A stretch of 64,000 nt of DNA, taken from contig JHWS01000005.1 in assembly GCA_000687675.1 (NCBI GenBank), positions 186,001 through 250,000 of the forward strand, written 5' to 3'. Position 1 is the first letter of the stretch; each line of letters opens with the position of its first letter. The notes beneath the pieces are model-generated. The model made no database searches. It was not told the origin of the DNA and saw nothing but the letters and a program-made list of their open reading frames with translations. The position numbers and the translations under genes were made by a program. This document shows, in pieces, positions 46,383 through 54,851 of this stretch. The DNA comes from Lachnospiraceae bacterium NC2008. GTDB lineage: Bacteria; Bacillota; Clostridia; Lachnospirales; Lachnospiraceae.

Positions 46383-47312
46383 ATGATTTATAACAATGTA
46401 TTAGAGGCTATGGGTCATACGCCTGTTATAAGATTAAATAATATGGTAGAGGAAGGAAGTGCAGAAGTACTTGTAAAGTATGAAGGCCTTAATGTAGGAG
46501 GTTCCATAAAAACAAGAACAGCCTACAATATGATTCTTGATGCTGAGAAGAAGGGGCTTATTGGGCCTGATTCAATAATTGTTGAACCAACAAGTGGAAA
46601 CCAGGGTATAGGACTTGCCCTAGTTGGTGCAGTAAGAGGATATAAAACTATAATCATTATGCCGGACTCTGTTAGTGAAGAAAGAAGAAAACTTGTTAAG
46701 CACTACGGAGCTGAAGTAATACTTATACATGATGATGGTGATATAGGAAAATGTATCGATGAGTGCCTTCAGACAGCACTAAAGATGGAAAAGGAAAATC
46801 CTAAGGTATATGTTCCACAGCAGTTTTCTAATCCAGCAAACAACTGGGCTCATAAGCACCATACAGCTCTTGAGATATTAGAGCAGGTGGGAGGTCCAAT
46901 TGATGGATTTTGCAGCGGCGTAGGAACTGGCGGAACTATTTCAGGTATAGGTGAAACACTTAAGGCACAGAACCCTAATATCACTATATGGGCTGTTGAA
47001 CCTGATAATGCCGCTATACTAGCTGGTGGAAATATAGGAACACATCTTCAGATGGGAATAGGTGATGGTATCGTTCCGGATAACCTTAATCAGGATATTT
47101 ATTCTGACATATGTATAGTATCCGACGAAGATGCAATTCAGACAGCTAAGGATCTTGCAATAAAAGAGGGACTTATGTGTGGTATTTCCAGTGGTACTAA
47201 TGTATATGCTGCCTTAAGAATGGCAAAAGAGTTAGGGCCTGGAAAGACAGTAGTAACTATACTACCTGATACAGCAGAAAGATATTTTTCTACACCATTA
47301 TTTGACAATTAG
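46383..47312 (+). CDS. cysK: Cysteine synthase family PLP enzyme (second copy)
   Basis: A 309-residue fold-type II PLP enzyme with PLP lysine in GGSIKTRTA, substrate loop PTSGNQGIGLAL, phosphate loop GVGTGGTISG and C-terminal CGISSGTN. It replaces acetate of O-acetylserine by sulfide. It differs clearly from the first copy at 4877, which has NPMGSVKDR and AGNTG. GGAGG lies 8 nt before ATG 46383. It is monocistronic, behind a leader rich in hairpins, so the two copies seem to be controlled separately. Confidence 0.9.
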   Translation: MIYNNVLEAMGHTPVIRLNNMVEEGSAEVLVKYEGLNVGGSIKTRTAYNMILDAEKKGLIGPDSIIVEPTSGNQGIGLALVGAVRGYKTIIIMPDSVSEERRKLVKHYGAEVILIHDDGDIGKCIDECLQTALKMEKENPKVYVPQQFSNPANNWAHKHHTALEILEQVGGPIDGFCSGVGTGGTISGIGETLKAQNPNITIWAVEPDNAAILAGGNIGTHLQMGIGDGIVPDNLNQDIYSDICIVSDEDAIQTAKDLAIKEGLMCGISSGTNVYAALRMAKELGPGKTVVTILPDTAERYFSTPLFDN

Positions 47313-47373
47313 TATTGTATTGTCCATAATGAAACTTGTAATAATTAACAAACATACATAAGGAGGAAGTCCA

Positions 47374-47394
47374 TTGAAAATTGTTTCTTGCTAA
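47374..47394 (+). CDS. Hexapeptide leader of the ABC-F gene
   Basis: A TTG start exactly 7 nt after AGGAGG (47361-47366) opens a six-codon frame (MKIVSC, stop TAA). A strong ribosome site on such a tiny frame, followed by antiterminator and terminator, is the layout of antibiotic-responsive leaders of ABC-F resistance genes. An overlapping ATT frame in another phase is less likely. Confidence 0.6.
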   Translation: MKIVSC

Positions 47395-47477
47395 TAATTA
47401 AGTTAATAATCTCGTCTCTGGGACGGTTTAGCAGGAAATAGTTCATAGTGGATTCTGTGTAATATAGTGATTTTTTA

Positions 47478-47509
47478 ATACCACAGGATTATTCTGTGGT
47501 ATTTTTTTA
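47478..47509 (+). terminator. Leader terminator of the ABC-F gene
   Basis: A perfect 9-bp stem ATACCACAG/CTGTGGTAT (47478-47486 with 47494-47502) and seven T's. Upstream GATTCTGTGT (about 47451-47460) can pair instead with CACAGGAT-type bases of the 5' arm, giving a mutually exclusive antiterminator. Confidence 0.8.
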
Positions 47510-47568
47510 CCTACGGATACTCCCTTGCTATCCGCCCAGGATATATAATTAAGAAGGGAGACCAAGAT

Positions 47569-49095
47569 ATGTCATTAATTAAAATTACGAATTTAACATA
47601 TGCCTATGAAGGCAGTTTTGACAACATATTTGATAGCGTTTCATTCTCTATAGATACTGACTGGAAGCTTGGTTTTATCGGTAGAAATGGAAAAGGAAAG
47701 ACAACACTGCTTAACCTGCTTCTTGGAAAATACGAGTATACGGGCTCTATAATATCTGATGCTTACTTTGACTATTTTCCATATGAAGTATCAGTGGAAG
47801 AAGAGGAAGTTACAGCCTCTGAACTTATAGAAAAGTGGAAGCCGGGAGCAGAAGAATGGAGAGTAATCTGCGAACTTACCTTGCTTGGGCTAGATGCAGA
47901 GGTCTTATATAGACCAGTTAAAACACTTAGCTTTGGCGAAAGAACCAAGGTTATGCTTGCCGTTCTCTTTTCAGGAGAAAATGACTTTCTCCTAATAGAT
48001 GAACCAACTAATCACCTGGATTCTAATGGGCGCGAAATAATAAAAAACTATCTGGCATCTAAGAAAGGATTTATCCTTGTATCCCATGATAGAGACCTGT
48101 TAGATGCCTGCACAGATCATGTACTTGTTCTTAACAGGGCATCAATAGAGGTTCAAACTGGCAATTTTACTTCCTGGTGGCAAAATAAGGAAAAGGCCGA
48201 TGCATACGCAATATCAGAAAATGAGAAACACAAAAGAGAAATTGGAAAACTTAAAGCGTCAGCTGACCGTACAGCCAGATGGGCAGAAAAAAGTGAAAAT
48301 ACCAAGATAGGATACGATCCAATAAAGGAAAATGACCGCTGTATTTCAACCAGATCATATATTGGAGCCAAGACAAAAAAGATGCAGTCCAGAGTAAAGA
48401 ACACTCAGGAACGTATACAAAGAGAGATTGCCGAGAAAGAGGGACTTCTTAATGATATTGAAAGTGTAACAGACCTAAAGCTTATGCCACTAACTCATCA
48501 TAAGGATGCTCTTATAGAGTGCAGGGATTTATCATTAAGCTATGGGGATAAGACGGTATTTCAGCATCTAAACCTTAAGCTTTGTAATGGTGACAGGCTC
48601 TTTCTCAAAGGGCATAATGGCTGCGGCAAGTCTTCATTAATCAAGGCTATTTTGGAAAAAGCAGGGTATAATGAGCATGCAAAGGAAGGCGATATTAATC
48701 TAGAAGGCGAACTTACTGTAGCATCAGGACTTACTATATCCTATATTAACCAGGATACCAGCCACTTAAAGGGCAGCCTTCAGGAATATGCTGAAATTAA
48801 TGGAGTAGATTATACTTTGTTACTGTCTTTACTGCGTCAGTTAGACTTTGATAGAAATCAGTTTGGCAAGGATATATCTGACTTTTCTATGGGACAGAAA
48901 AAGAAGGTCCTTATAGCTGCAAGTCTTATAAAACCAGCCCACATCTACATATGGGATGAACCACTAAACTTCATAGATGTGTTTTCAAGAATGCAGCTTG
49001 AGAAACTAATAGAAACCTATAAGCCAACCATGATACTGGTTGAACATGATGAAAGATTTCGAGAGAAAATAGGAACAAAATTGGTGGAATTCTAG
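47569..49095 (+). CDS. Lsa-like ABC-F ribosome-protection ATPase
   Basis: A 508-residue protein with two ABC domains and no membrane helices: Walker A GRNGKGKTT and GHNGCGKSS, signatures LSFGERTKV and FSMGQKKKV, and Walker B LLIDEPTNHL. A charged interdomain linker (about residues 195-300, KMQSRVKNTQERIQ) is present. The N-terminus (LIKITNLTYAYEGSFDNIFD) and linker resemble the Lsa group, which displaces lincosamide, streptogramin A and pleuromutilin drugs from the ribosome. The antibiotic profile cannot be read from sequence. GGGAG lies before ATG, and an attenuator leader fits inducible expression. Confidence 0.88.
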   Translation: MSLIKITNLTYAYEGSFDNIFDSVSFSIDTDWKLGFIGRNGKGKTTLLNLLLGKYEYTGSIISDAYFDYFPYEVSVEEEEVTASELIEKWKPGAEEWRVICELTLLGLDAEVLYRPVKTLSFGERTKVMLAVLFSGENDFLLIDEPTNHLDSNGREIIKNYLASKKGFILVSHDRDLLDACTDHVLVLNRASIEVQTGNFTSWWQNKEKADAYAISENEKHKREIGKLKASADRTARWAEKSENTKIGYDPIKENDRCISTRSYIGAKTKKMQSRVKNTQERIQREIAEKEGLLNDIESVTDLKLMPLTHHKDALIECRDLSLSYGDKTVFQHLNLKLCNGDRLFLKGHNGCGKSSLIKAILEKAGYNEHAKEGDINLEGELTVASGLTISYINQDTSHLKGSLQEYAEINGVDYTLLLSLLRQLDFDRNQFGKDISDFSMGQKKKVLIAASLIKPAHIYIWDEPLNFIDVFSRMQLEKLIETYKPTMILVEHDERFREKIGTKLVEF

Positions 49096-49096
49096 C

Positions 49097-49714
49097 ATGA
49101 ATGATATTACCTACAGTAAGAAAAATGATGAAATAGAATGTGTTCATTACAATAACAGCACCAGAAGCTACAAGCCGCATACCCACGCAGGACATCTAAC
49201 TGTAGGTTATGTGGAATCTGGTACTGTTTGTATAGCCATAGGGCAGGACAATCTAATATGCAGAGCAGGTGACGAATTTAGAATCGAGCCTAATGTACTT
49301 CATGAAGTTAAAACTATAGAGAATCAGCCATATTCCATGCTTGTTCTTTGCATAAAGACTGCGACTGATTATAATGATAAGCTTCTTAAAGAATTACAGA
49401 ACAATATTTTGGAAAATCCTGAGAATATGTATCTTATTGAAGAGATGGCAAAGGATGCCGGAATAAGTCCATATCACATGATAAGGAAGTTTAAGCATGC
49501 CTTTGGCCTGACTCCTCATCAATTTCAGATACAAAGTAAGGTGCGTAAAGCCCAAAAACTTCTAGAAGAAGATAAAAGCATCCTTGAGGTGACTTATGAG
49601 GCAGGCTTCTGCGACCAAAGTCACCTTGATAGATGCTTTCAAAAGGTTCTAGGCATGAAACCAACTGAATACAAGGCTTCTTTAGCAAAGGGCAGGGAAG
49701 AACTTGGCGAATAG
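49097..49714 (+). CDS. AraC-family regulator with N-terminal cupin
   Basis: A 205-residue protein. The N-terminal cupin sensor (HTHAGHLTVGYVESGTV) is followed by a C-terminal AraC double HTH (MAKDAGISPYHMIRKFKHAF, then GFCDQSHLDRCFQKVLGMKPTEY). It starts 1 nt after the ABC-F stop and is probably cotranscribed, suggesting a drug or stress response. Its 3' end overlaps the convergent cupin gene by 33 nt. Confidence 0.88.
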   Translation: MNDITYSKKNDEIECVHYNNSTRSYKPHTHAGHLTVGYVESGTVCIAIGQDNLICRAGDEFRIEPNVLHEVKTIENQPYSMLVLCIKTATDYNDKLLKELQNNILENPENMYLIEEMAKDAGISPYHMIRKFKHAFGLTPHQFQIQSKVRKAQKLLEEDKSILEVTYEAGFCDQSHLDRCFQKVLGMKPTEYKASLAKGREELGE

Positions 49715-50068
49715 ATATAAGCCTTCTGGACCTGCATTAACTGCATGGTGAACTTTAGTAGGCATAATAGATATTACCCCAGGTTCATAAGCAATCTCTT
49801 TTCCGTCATTAACACATGTACCATAGCCTGCGATAACTTCATGAGTTTCAAGTTGTGGGTCATGAATATGGTCTAAGATGCTTTTATCAGGTGCGATTCT
49901 TACAAGATGAAAACTGTAGTCGCCACCTGTTTCTTTAGAAGTAAGAATATGTTTAAGTTCAACACCCTCAAATACTGGATGCTTTGACCAAGGTATATCC
50001 TCAAACTTTACTGTCATATTTGGGAGCCTAAGCTCACCGCCATTGAATGCTTCAAATGTTTCTTTCAT
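49682..50068 (-). CDS. Single-domain cupin protein
   Basis: A 128-residue cupin with metal-binding motif HIHDPQLETHEVIAGYGT and a second motif HHAVNAGPEGLY. ATG 50068 follows GGAGGA on the minus strand; upstream ATG 50110 lacks a site. It is the kind of cupin often encoded beside an AraC regulator with a cupin sensor. Substrate unknown. It may share a transcript with the MATE pump upstream. Confidence 0.85.
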   Translation of the reverse strand: MKETFEAFNGGELRLPNMTVKFEDIPWSKHPVFEGVELKHILTSKETGGDYSFHLVRIAPDKSILDHIHDPQLETHEVIAGYGTCVNDGKEIAYEPGVISIMPTKVHHAVNAGPEGLYLFAKFFPALC

Positions 50069-50140
50069 AAAAAAAATCCTCCGTTCTTTTTGATAAGTTA
50101 ACCCTATCAATTCGCGGAGGATTTTTATTGGATAAAATTG

Positions 50141-51493
50141 CTATGTTGCCATTTTATTATTTAATCGATTTATAAACACTCGTGAAAAGAACAAACATAT
50201 GATAGCAGTAATTACAAATGCCAGGGGCTGGGCTTCCTGAATTCCCTTAAGTCCTCTTGTTTTAGAGAGTATAAGCAGTACTGGAATCAGAATAAATCCG
50301 CTTCGTAGGCTTGATGCCATAGTTGCATATAGTTTAGCTCCTGTACTTTGAAATCCCATCTCAACAACCATGGTAAATGGTGTAACCACAAGTCCTATAC
50401 ACATCAGCCTTAAGGCTCTTACTGCAATAACGATAACATCCGCGTCATCTCGCATCATGCGAACCAGAGTTGGTGCATATATGAATATAGGAATCAACGT
50501 AATAGTTATAACCACCTCAGAAGAAATTAGTGTCTTTTTAAATGCTTCCTTAACTCTGTCATATTTTTTGGCACCATAGTTAAATGAACTAATAGGCTGG
50601 AACCCTTGACCGATACCAAGAGCAACAGCTACAGCAATGAAGCTTATTCTTGTAGCGATACTCATAGCTGATACTGCCGCATCACCATATACTTTTGCCT
50701 GATTGTTAAGAAGCATAGTAGCTATAGAATTAAGCCCCTGTCTAAGAAGACTTGGGAAACCTGTTCCCATTATCTCCTTAAGCACAAAGGATGAAAGTAC
50801 CACCTCTTTTATGCTAATCTGAGTTTCTGTTTTTCCTTTTAAGAACATATAAAGAAGTATGCAAAAACTAATTATCTGTGATACTGCAGTTGATAGTCCG
50901 GCACCTGCTATTCCCATATTTAATTCAAATATACAAAAGGCATCTCCTGATATATTAAGAACTGCACCAACCATAAGACCTACAGTTCCAAGCTTGGCTT
51001 TACCCTCATATCTAAGAAGGTTGTTCATAGTTAGACTGGCTGTGTTAAATGGTGCCGCAATAAGAATATAAATAATATAACTTCTTGCATAAGGTGCAAT
51101 AGTTTTAGTACTTCCTAAAATATCAAGAAGCGGCTCCATAAAGATAAAGCTAAGTATTGCAATGGCTAGTCCCATAAAAAATGAAAGGAAGAAGCCTGTA
51201 GATGTATACATAGTTGCTTCTTTCTTATTCTTAGCACCAAGTTTTCTGGACATGAGACTTCCGGCACCCTGACCGCACATAAATGCTACAGCCTGAAGTA
51301 TACACATAAAGCTAAAGACAACACCTACAGCTCCGCTTTGACTTGTACCTAAAGTTCCGATAAATGCTGTATCAACTATATTGTAAATATTAGTAACCAT
51401 CATAGTTATAATGGTTGGTATAGAAAGAGATAACAACAGTTTTCCAATAGGTGCTGTTGTCATCCTGATGTATTGTTCGTTACTGTTATTCAT
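50141..51493 (-). CDS. MATE-family efflux transporter
   Basis: A 450-residue membrane protein with twelve helices in two homologous halves. MATE hallmarks include the N-terminal PIGKLLLSLSIPTIITMM and the repeat ALGIGQGFQPISSFNYGAKKYDRV. It exports cationic drugs or metabolites using Na+ or H+. AAGGA lies before its ATG on the minus strand. It reads toward the cupin gene (about 70 nt) and lies near the ABC-F and AraC genes, forming a possible detoxification cluster. Confidence 0.92.
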   Translation of the reverse strand: MNNSNEQYIRMTTAPIGKLLLSLSIPTIITMMVTNIYNIVDTAFIGTLGTSQSGAVGVVFSFMCILQAVAFMCGQGAGSLMSRKLGAKNKKEATMYTSTGFFLSFFMGLAIAILSFIFMEPLLDILGSTKTIAPYARSYIIYILIAAPFNTASLTMNNLLRYEGKAKLGTVGLMVGAVLNISGDAFCIFELNMGIAGAGLSTAVSQIISFCILLYMFLKGKTETQISIKEVVLSSFVLKEIMGTGFPSLLRQGLNSIATMLLNNQAKVYGDAAVSAMSIATRISFIAVAVALGIGQGFQPISSFNYGAKKYDRVKEAFKKTLISSEVVITITLIPIFIYAPTLVRMMRDDADVIVIAVRALRLMCIGLVVTPFTMVVEMGFQSTGAKLYATMASSLRSGFILIPVLLILSKTRGLKGIQEAQPLAFVITAIICLFFSRVFINRLNNKMAT

Positions 51494-51624
51494 AAAAAAT
51501 CCTTATATATTGAAAATGTTATCTCTAAAATTAACAAAAAAAGTGCGGCTATGCCACACTTCCCATGGGCTTACATTATCATATTTTCCTTTGTTTTTCA
51601 AGTCTAGAACTCATCTTTGATATG

Positions 51625-51680
51625 GTGTATTAAGTATAAGACCCTTGTATAATAAGGGGTTTGGATTAATACACTTTTTT
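51625..51680 (+). terminator. Leader terminator before the DUF6323-like gene
   Basis: GTGTATTAA/TTAATACAC (51625-51633 with 51666-51674) enclose an inner ACCCTT/AAGGGG hairpin, and six T's follow. It ends 26 nt before the next start codon, so it sits in that gene's leader. No gene reads into it from the left on the + strand. Confidence 0.6.
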
Positions 51681-51706
51681 AGTTTCTTGAAAGGAAATAT
51701 GCCTTT

Positions 51707-52198
51707 ATGAAAGAAGAATTTATGCTGACACTATCTGATAAAAAGCAGACAGAACTTATTCTAAAAACCAATGATTACACATGTAAGTTTGGCCTTAGAT
51801 TAACAGAACAGGACACCATGCTTTTACTAGCAAAGAGGAGAGAAAGTTTATTAGAAGAACAACGTGTTGAATTCGGACAAGGGGTAATTGATAGGCTTAT
51901 ATTTGCATTTTGTGATTCGGATTACATTGACCAGAATAACTACGTTGAAACTATTAATAGACTGCAAGGCATATTTTATCTATACAAGAATGAATCCTTG
52001 GATGAACTTACTGATGACGAACTTATAGAGGTTATGCGAAGTGCTTTTGATGATGAATGTCACGGTTCTTTAGACTACTTAGAAGATACCTTCCTTGATG
52101 AATTCGCCAGAAATATAAGGTCGGGTTCCCATAGTTTCCTTGGGAGTGCATGCGGCGATGCAAGAAAGTATTGCAAGAAAATTGGGAGGGAGAAGTAG
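51707..52198 (+). CDS. Uncharacterised protein, DUF6323-like
   Basis: A 163-residue acidic, mostly helical protein (LTEQDTMLLLAKRRESLLEE, then VEFGQGVIDRLIFAFCDSDY). It resembles the DUF6323 family of Clostridia, which I recall as a partner of the next gene's family; the name is from memory. GAAAGGA precedes it, with a leader terminator upstream. The stop overlaps the ribosome region of the next gene. Function unknown. Confidence 0.65.
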   Translation: MKEEFMLTLSDKKQTELILKTNDYTCKFGLRLTEQDTMLLLAKRRESLLEEQRVEFGQGVIDRLIFAFCDSDYIDQNNYVETINRLQGIFYLYKNESLDELTDDELIEVMRSAFDDECHGSLDYLEDTFLDEFARNIRSGSHSFLGSACGDARKYCKKIGREK

Positions 52199-52199
52199 G

Positions 52200-52820
52200 A
52201 TGGCAGATATATTATCTTTATTTGATATGGAAGACCTCCTCCCCATAGTAGCTAGATTAACCGATGAATATACATCAAAGGAAAGCTCATCAGTTACTTT
52301 TGAAAGAGCAAGAAAACTTATGGCAGCAGTTATGTATGCTATGGCACATTTTGAGACCAGGAACACTAGTCTAATGGGACAGAATGATCTGTCGGCAGAA
52401 GAAGTCTATAAGCTAGGCTATGAAGCAGTGCTATTAAAGGTCGATACTGTCAAAGAAAAATATAAGAAACTTATGACCTTTTTTGATGGTTATAACAATC
52501 GAAATTACAAAGATACTGTAGAAAAAGCTATCCCTGGATTCTTTAAATACTATGATCCAAAGTTTACACCTATGGATAATATTATTACCATGGATTACCC
52601 AGTCTTTAAACTTAATATGAAGCTGGAAGGAATAGATTTGATAAGTCAGTATATTGACGCAATATGGAATGAACAGGTTTACCTACAGGCATTTTCAAGG
52701 GAATATGTTGTTTCTAAATTAAAAGAATTTCACCCTAAATATGAAAGAGAATTTATTAATCTTAAAGAGATTTTCTTGATGCAGCTTAGGGGAGAAGCAG
52801 GTGGAATAGAGACGACATAA
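52200..52820 (+). CDS. Uncharacterised protein, DUF6179-like
   Basis: A 206-residue helical protein (ADILSLFDMEDLLPIVARLTD...RARKLMAAVMYAMAHFE). It resembles families labelled DUF6179 found next to DUF6323 proteins; this label is from memory. ATG 52200 is placed 7 nt after GGGAG and only 1 nt after the previous stop, so the pair is translationally coupled and probably acts together. Confidence 0.65.
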   Translation: MADILSLFDMEDLLPIVARLTDEYTSKESSSVTFERARKLMAAVMYAMAHFETRNTSLMGQNDLSAEEVYKLGYEAVLLKVDTVKEKYKKLMTFFDGYNNRNYKDTVEKAIPGFFKYYDPKFTPMDNIITMDYPVFKLNMKLEGIDLISQYIDAIWNEQVYLQAFSREYVVSKLKEFHPKYEREFINLKEIFLMQLRGEAGGIETT

Positions 52821-52840
52821 TCTAGGCTTTGAGAATAGCT

Positions 52841-52864
52841 ACAGATATGGGGTATAATATCTGT
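52841..52864 (+). promoter_or_regulatory. Promoter with palindromic operator before the hydrolase gene
   Basis: ACAGATAT and ATATCTGT (52841-52848 and 52857-52864) flank and overlap TATAAT at 52853-52858; TTGAGA lies 18 bp upstream. A bound repressor would cover the -10. Confidence 0.45.
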
Positions 52865-52912
52865 GAACCTGTTATGGGTATCATAAACGAGGACCGATTT
52901 AAGGACTAGAAA

Positions 52913-53659
52913 ATGATAATCAAAGAATACGGTACAGATAAAAAAGATACGATAATACTACTTCATGGGGGTGGACTATCATGGTGGAATTATAGGGAAG
53001 TGGCTGAACTTCTTCAGGAGGAGTTTCACATTATACTTCCAATCCTAGATGGACACACAGGAAGTGATAGACCATTTACTTCAATAGAAGACAATGCTAA
53101 AGAGATTATTAAATATATAGATGAAAACTATGGCGGCTCAGTATTAATGATGGGTGGACTTTCACTTGGCGGCCAGGTTCTGCTGGAGATACTTTCGCAG
53201 AGAAAAGATATCTGTAGCTTTGCCTTAGTAGAAAGTGCCATGGCAATTCCATCTAAGATTACTCATGCTATGATAGGGCCTGCATTTGGCTTAAGTTATG
53301 GGCTAATAAAGCTAAGATGGTTCTCAAAACTTCAGTTTAAATCTCTTCATATGAAAAAAGAACTGTTTGAGGATTATTACAAGGATACCTGCGGTATAAA
53401 GAAAAAGGATATGATTTCCTTTCTTCAGGCCAATACAGCATATGAGCTAAATGAAGCAATTAATGCTTGTCAGGCAAAAGTACATGTCTATATTGGACAG
53501 AAAGAAATAAAAGGAATCAAAGAATCGGCTCAAAAGATTCAAAAGAAGATACCAGATTCCAAGCTAACTGTACTACCAAGACTTTATCATGGAGAATTCT
53601 CCATAAATCATGCATACCAGTATGTGGACCAAGTGCATAAACTGGTTCGAGGAGAATAA
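52913..53659 (+). CDS. Alpha/beta-hydrolase fold protein
   Basis: A 248-residue protein with oxyanion motif LLHGGGLSWWNYRE, nucleophile elbow GLSLGG and a late His in RLYHGEF. It is related to small alpha/beta hydrolases such as esterases or haloperoxidase-like enzymes. Cytoplasmic, substrate unknown. It has its own promoter with an operator-like palindrome. The next gene begins 7 nt after its stop. Confidence 0.85.
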   Translation: MIIKEYGTDKKDTIILLHGGGLSWWNYREVAELLQEEFHIILPILDGHTGSDRPFTSIEDNAKEIIKYIDENYGGSVLMMGGLSLGGQVLLEILSQRKDICSFALVESAMAIPSKITHAMIGPAFGLSYGLIKLRWFSKLQFKSLHMKKELFEDYYKDTCGIKKKDMISFLQANTAYELNEAINACQAKVHVYIGQKEIKGIKESAQKIQKKIPDSKLTVLPRLYHGEFSINHAYQYVDQVHKLVRGE

Positions 53660-53666
53660 TACTTCT

Positions 53667-54407
53667 ATGGAAATAAAAAGATTAAAAGAACTTGCTGACA
53701 GAAGCTATAACTCCGGTATGTATACCTTTACGGATTTTCTGGATATGGCCCAGCTGTCAGACTATTATGAACATGAAAAAGAGTTAAACTATGCTAATCC
53801 GGAGGCATTTGGCGGCTATGAACTTGCTGAGCGTAAGGTTATAAGATTTGGTAATGAGGAAAGTTTAGGGTATAGTCAGGACTACCCTGTCACAGCCCTT
53901 TCAATACTTCCGGTAAACAAGAAGTTTTCCGATGACTTAAGTCATAGGGATTTTCTAGGAGCCCTTATGAATCTTGGAATAAAGAGAGAACTCCTTGGAG
54001 ATATATTTGTCCGTGACAATGAAGCATGTGTATTTTGCCTTGACACTATAGCTGAATATATAATCAGTAATCTTTCCAGAGTAAAACACACCACAGTTAA
54101 GGTGCAGGTTTGTCAGGATGTCTCATCTATCTCTACACCCAAAACAGAAGACAAGCTTATTCAGGTATCCTCTATTAGAGCTGATGCTGTTATAGCAAGA
54201 GTATATAACCTGTCCAGACAGGAAGCCTGCGCATTATTCCCAGAAGGACTTGTTTATATCAACGGAAGGCTTACCACGGAAAATGCCAAAGGCTTAAATC
54301 CCGGTGACCAGATATCTGTCAGAGGAAAAGGAAAGTTTAGATTTGAGACAGAAGGTGGTCTTTCCAGAAGAGGAAAGATAAACTGTCAGATTAAGATATA
54401 CATATAA
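53667..54407 (+). CDS. ylmH: S4-domain RNA-binding protein, YlmH-like
   Basis: A 246-residue protein. The N-terminal two thirds match YlmH (FTDFLDMAQLSDYY, YPVTALSILPVNKKF, DFLGALMNLGIKRELLGDI) and the C-terminus is an S4 RNA-binding domain (VSSIRADAVIARVYNLSRQE, VYINGRLTTENAKGL). In Bacillus, YlmH/RqcP2 works in ribosome-associated quality control. ATG 53667 is well spaced from AGGAG. It is usually in the cell-division cluster, so its isolation here is unusual. Confidence 0.9.
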   Translation: MEIKRLKELADRSYNSGMYTFTDFLDMAQLSDYYEHEKELNYANPEAFGGYELAERKVIRFGNEESLGYSQDYPVTALSILPVNKKFSDDLSHRDFLGALMNLGIKRELLGDIFVRDNEACVFCLDTIAEYIISNLSRVKHTTVKVQVCQDVSSISTPKTEDKLIQVSSIRADAVIARVYNLSRQEACALFPEGLVYINGRLTTENAKGLNPGDQISVRGKGKFRFETEGGLSRRGKINCQIKIYI

Positions 54408-54464
54408 GCCAGCGGCTATGTATAATATATTATATTGAAAATATAAGATGATAGGAGATAAGTT

Positions 54465-54635
54465 ATGCCAAAGGATCCGGTTATGCTTCTTAGCTATGTT
54501 AATACCCAGCTTCGCGACAACTATACAAGTCTTGACGAACTTTGCGCCTCAGAAGGTGCTGACAGAGCTGAGATTGAAGCAAAGTTAAATTCTATTAACT
54601 ATGAATATAATGCTGAGTTAAATAAGTTTGTGTAA
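54465..54635 (+). CDS. DUF4250-family small protein
   Basis: A 56-residue protein (start PKDPVMLLSYVNTQLRDNY, end NAELNKFV) of the small DUF4250 family known from Clostridia and Bacteroidetes. A short helical fold is likely; function unknown. AGGAGA lies 8 nt before ATG, and a TATAAT-type -10 lies upstream. It sits between ylmH and gpmI and is followed by a terminator. Confidence 0.85.
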   Translation: MPKDPVMLLSYVNTQLRDNYTSLDELCASEGADRAEIEAKLNSINYEYNAELNKFV

Positions 54636-54685
54636 GTTCCGGCTAACACAAACTGTGAAAAACAACCTAAAATTCCACAAAAAAG

Positions 54686-54720
54686 CTGTCCAAGAATTGA
54701 AAGTTCTGTGGACAGTTTTT
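54686..54720 (+). terminator. Terminator after the DUF4250 gene
   Basis: CTGTCCA/TGGACAG (54686-54692 with 54709-54715) plus AGAA/TTCT pairs and five T's. Farther on, 54752-54791 holds an imperfect 16-bp hairpin in the gpmI leader. Confidence 0.8.
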
Positions 54721-54851
54721 AATATATCTTATATAATTGTTACGGTTTATTTCGTAGCTGTGAATCATAAATTGCTATGAATCATAGCCACGTAGGGCAT
54801 ATGTCAATAGTGACAGCCTAATATACACATTATTCTATAAGGAGAAAATAT

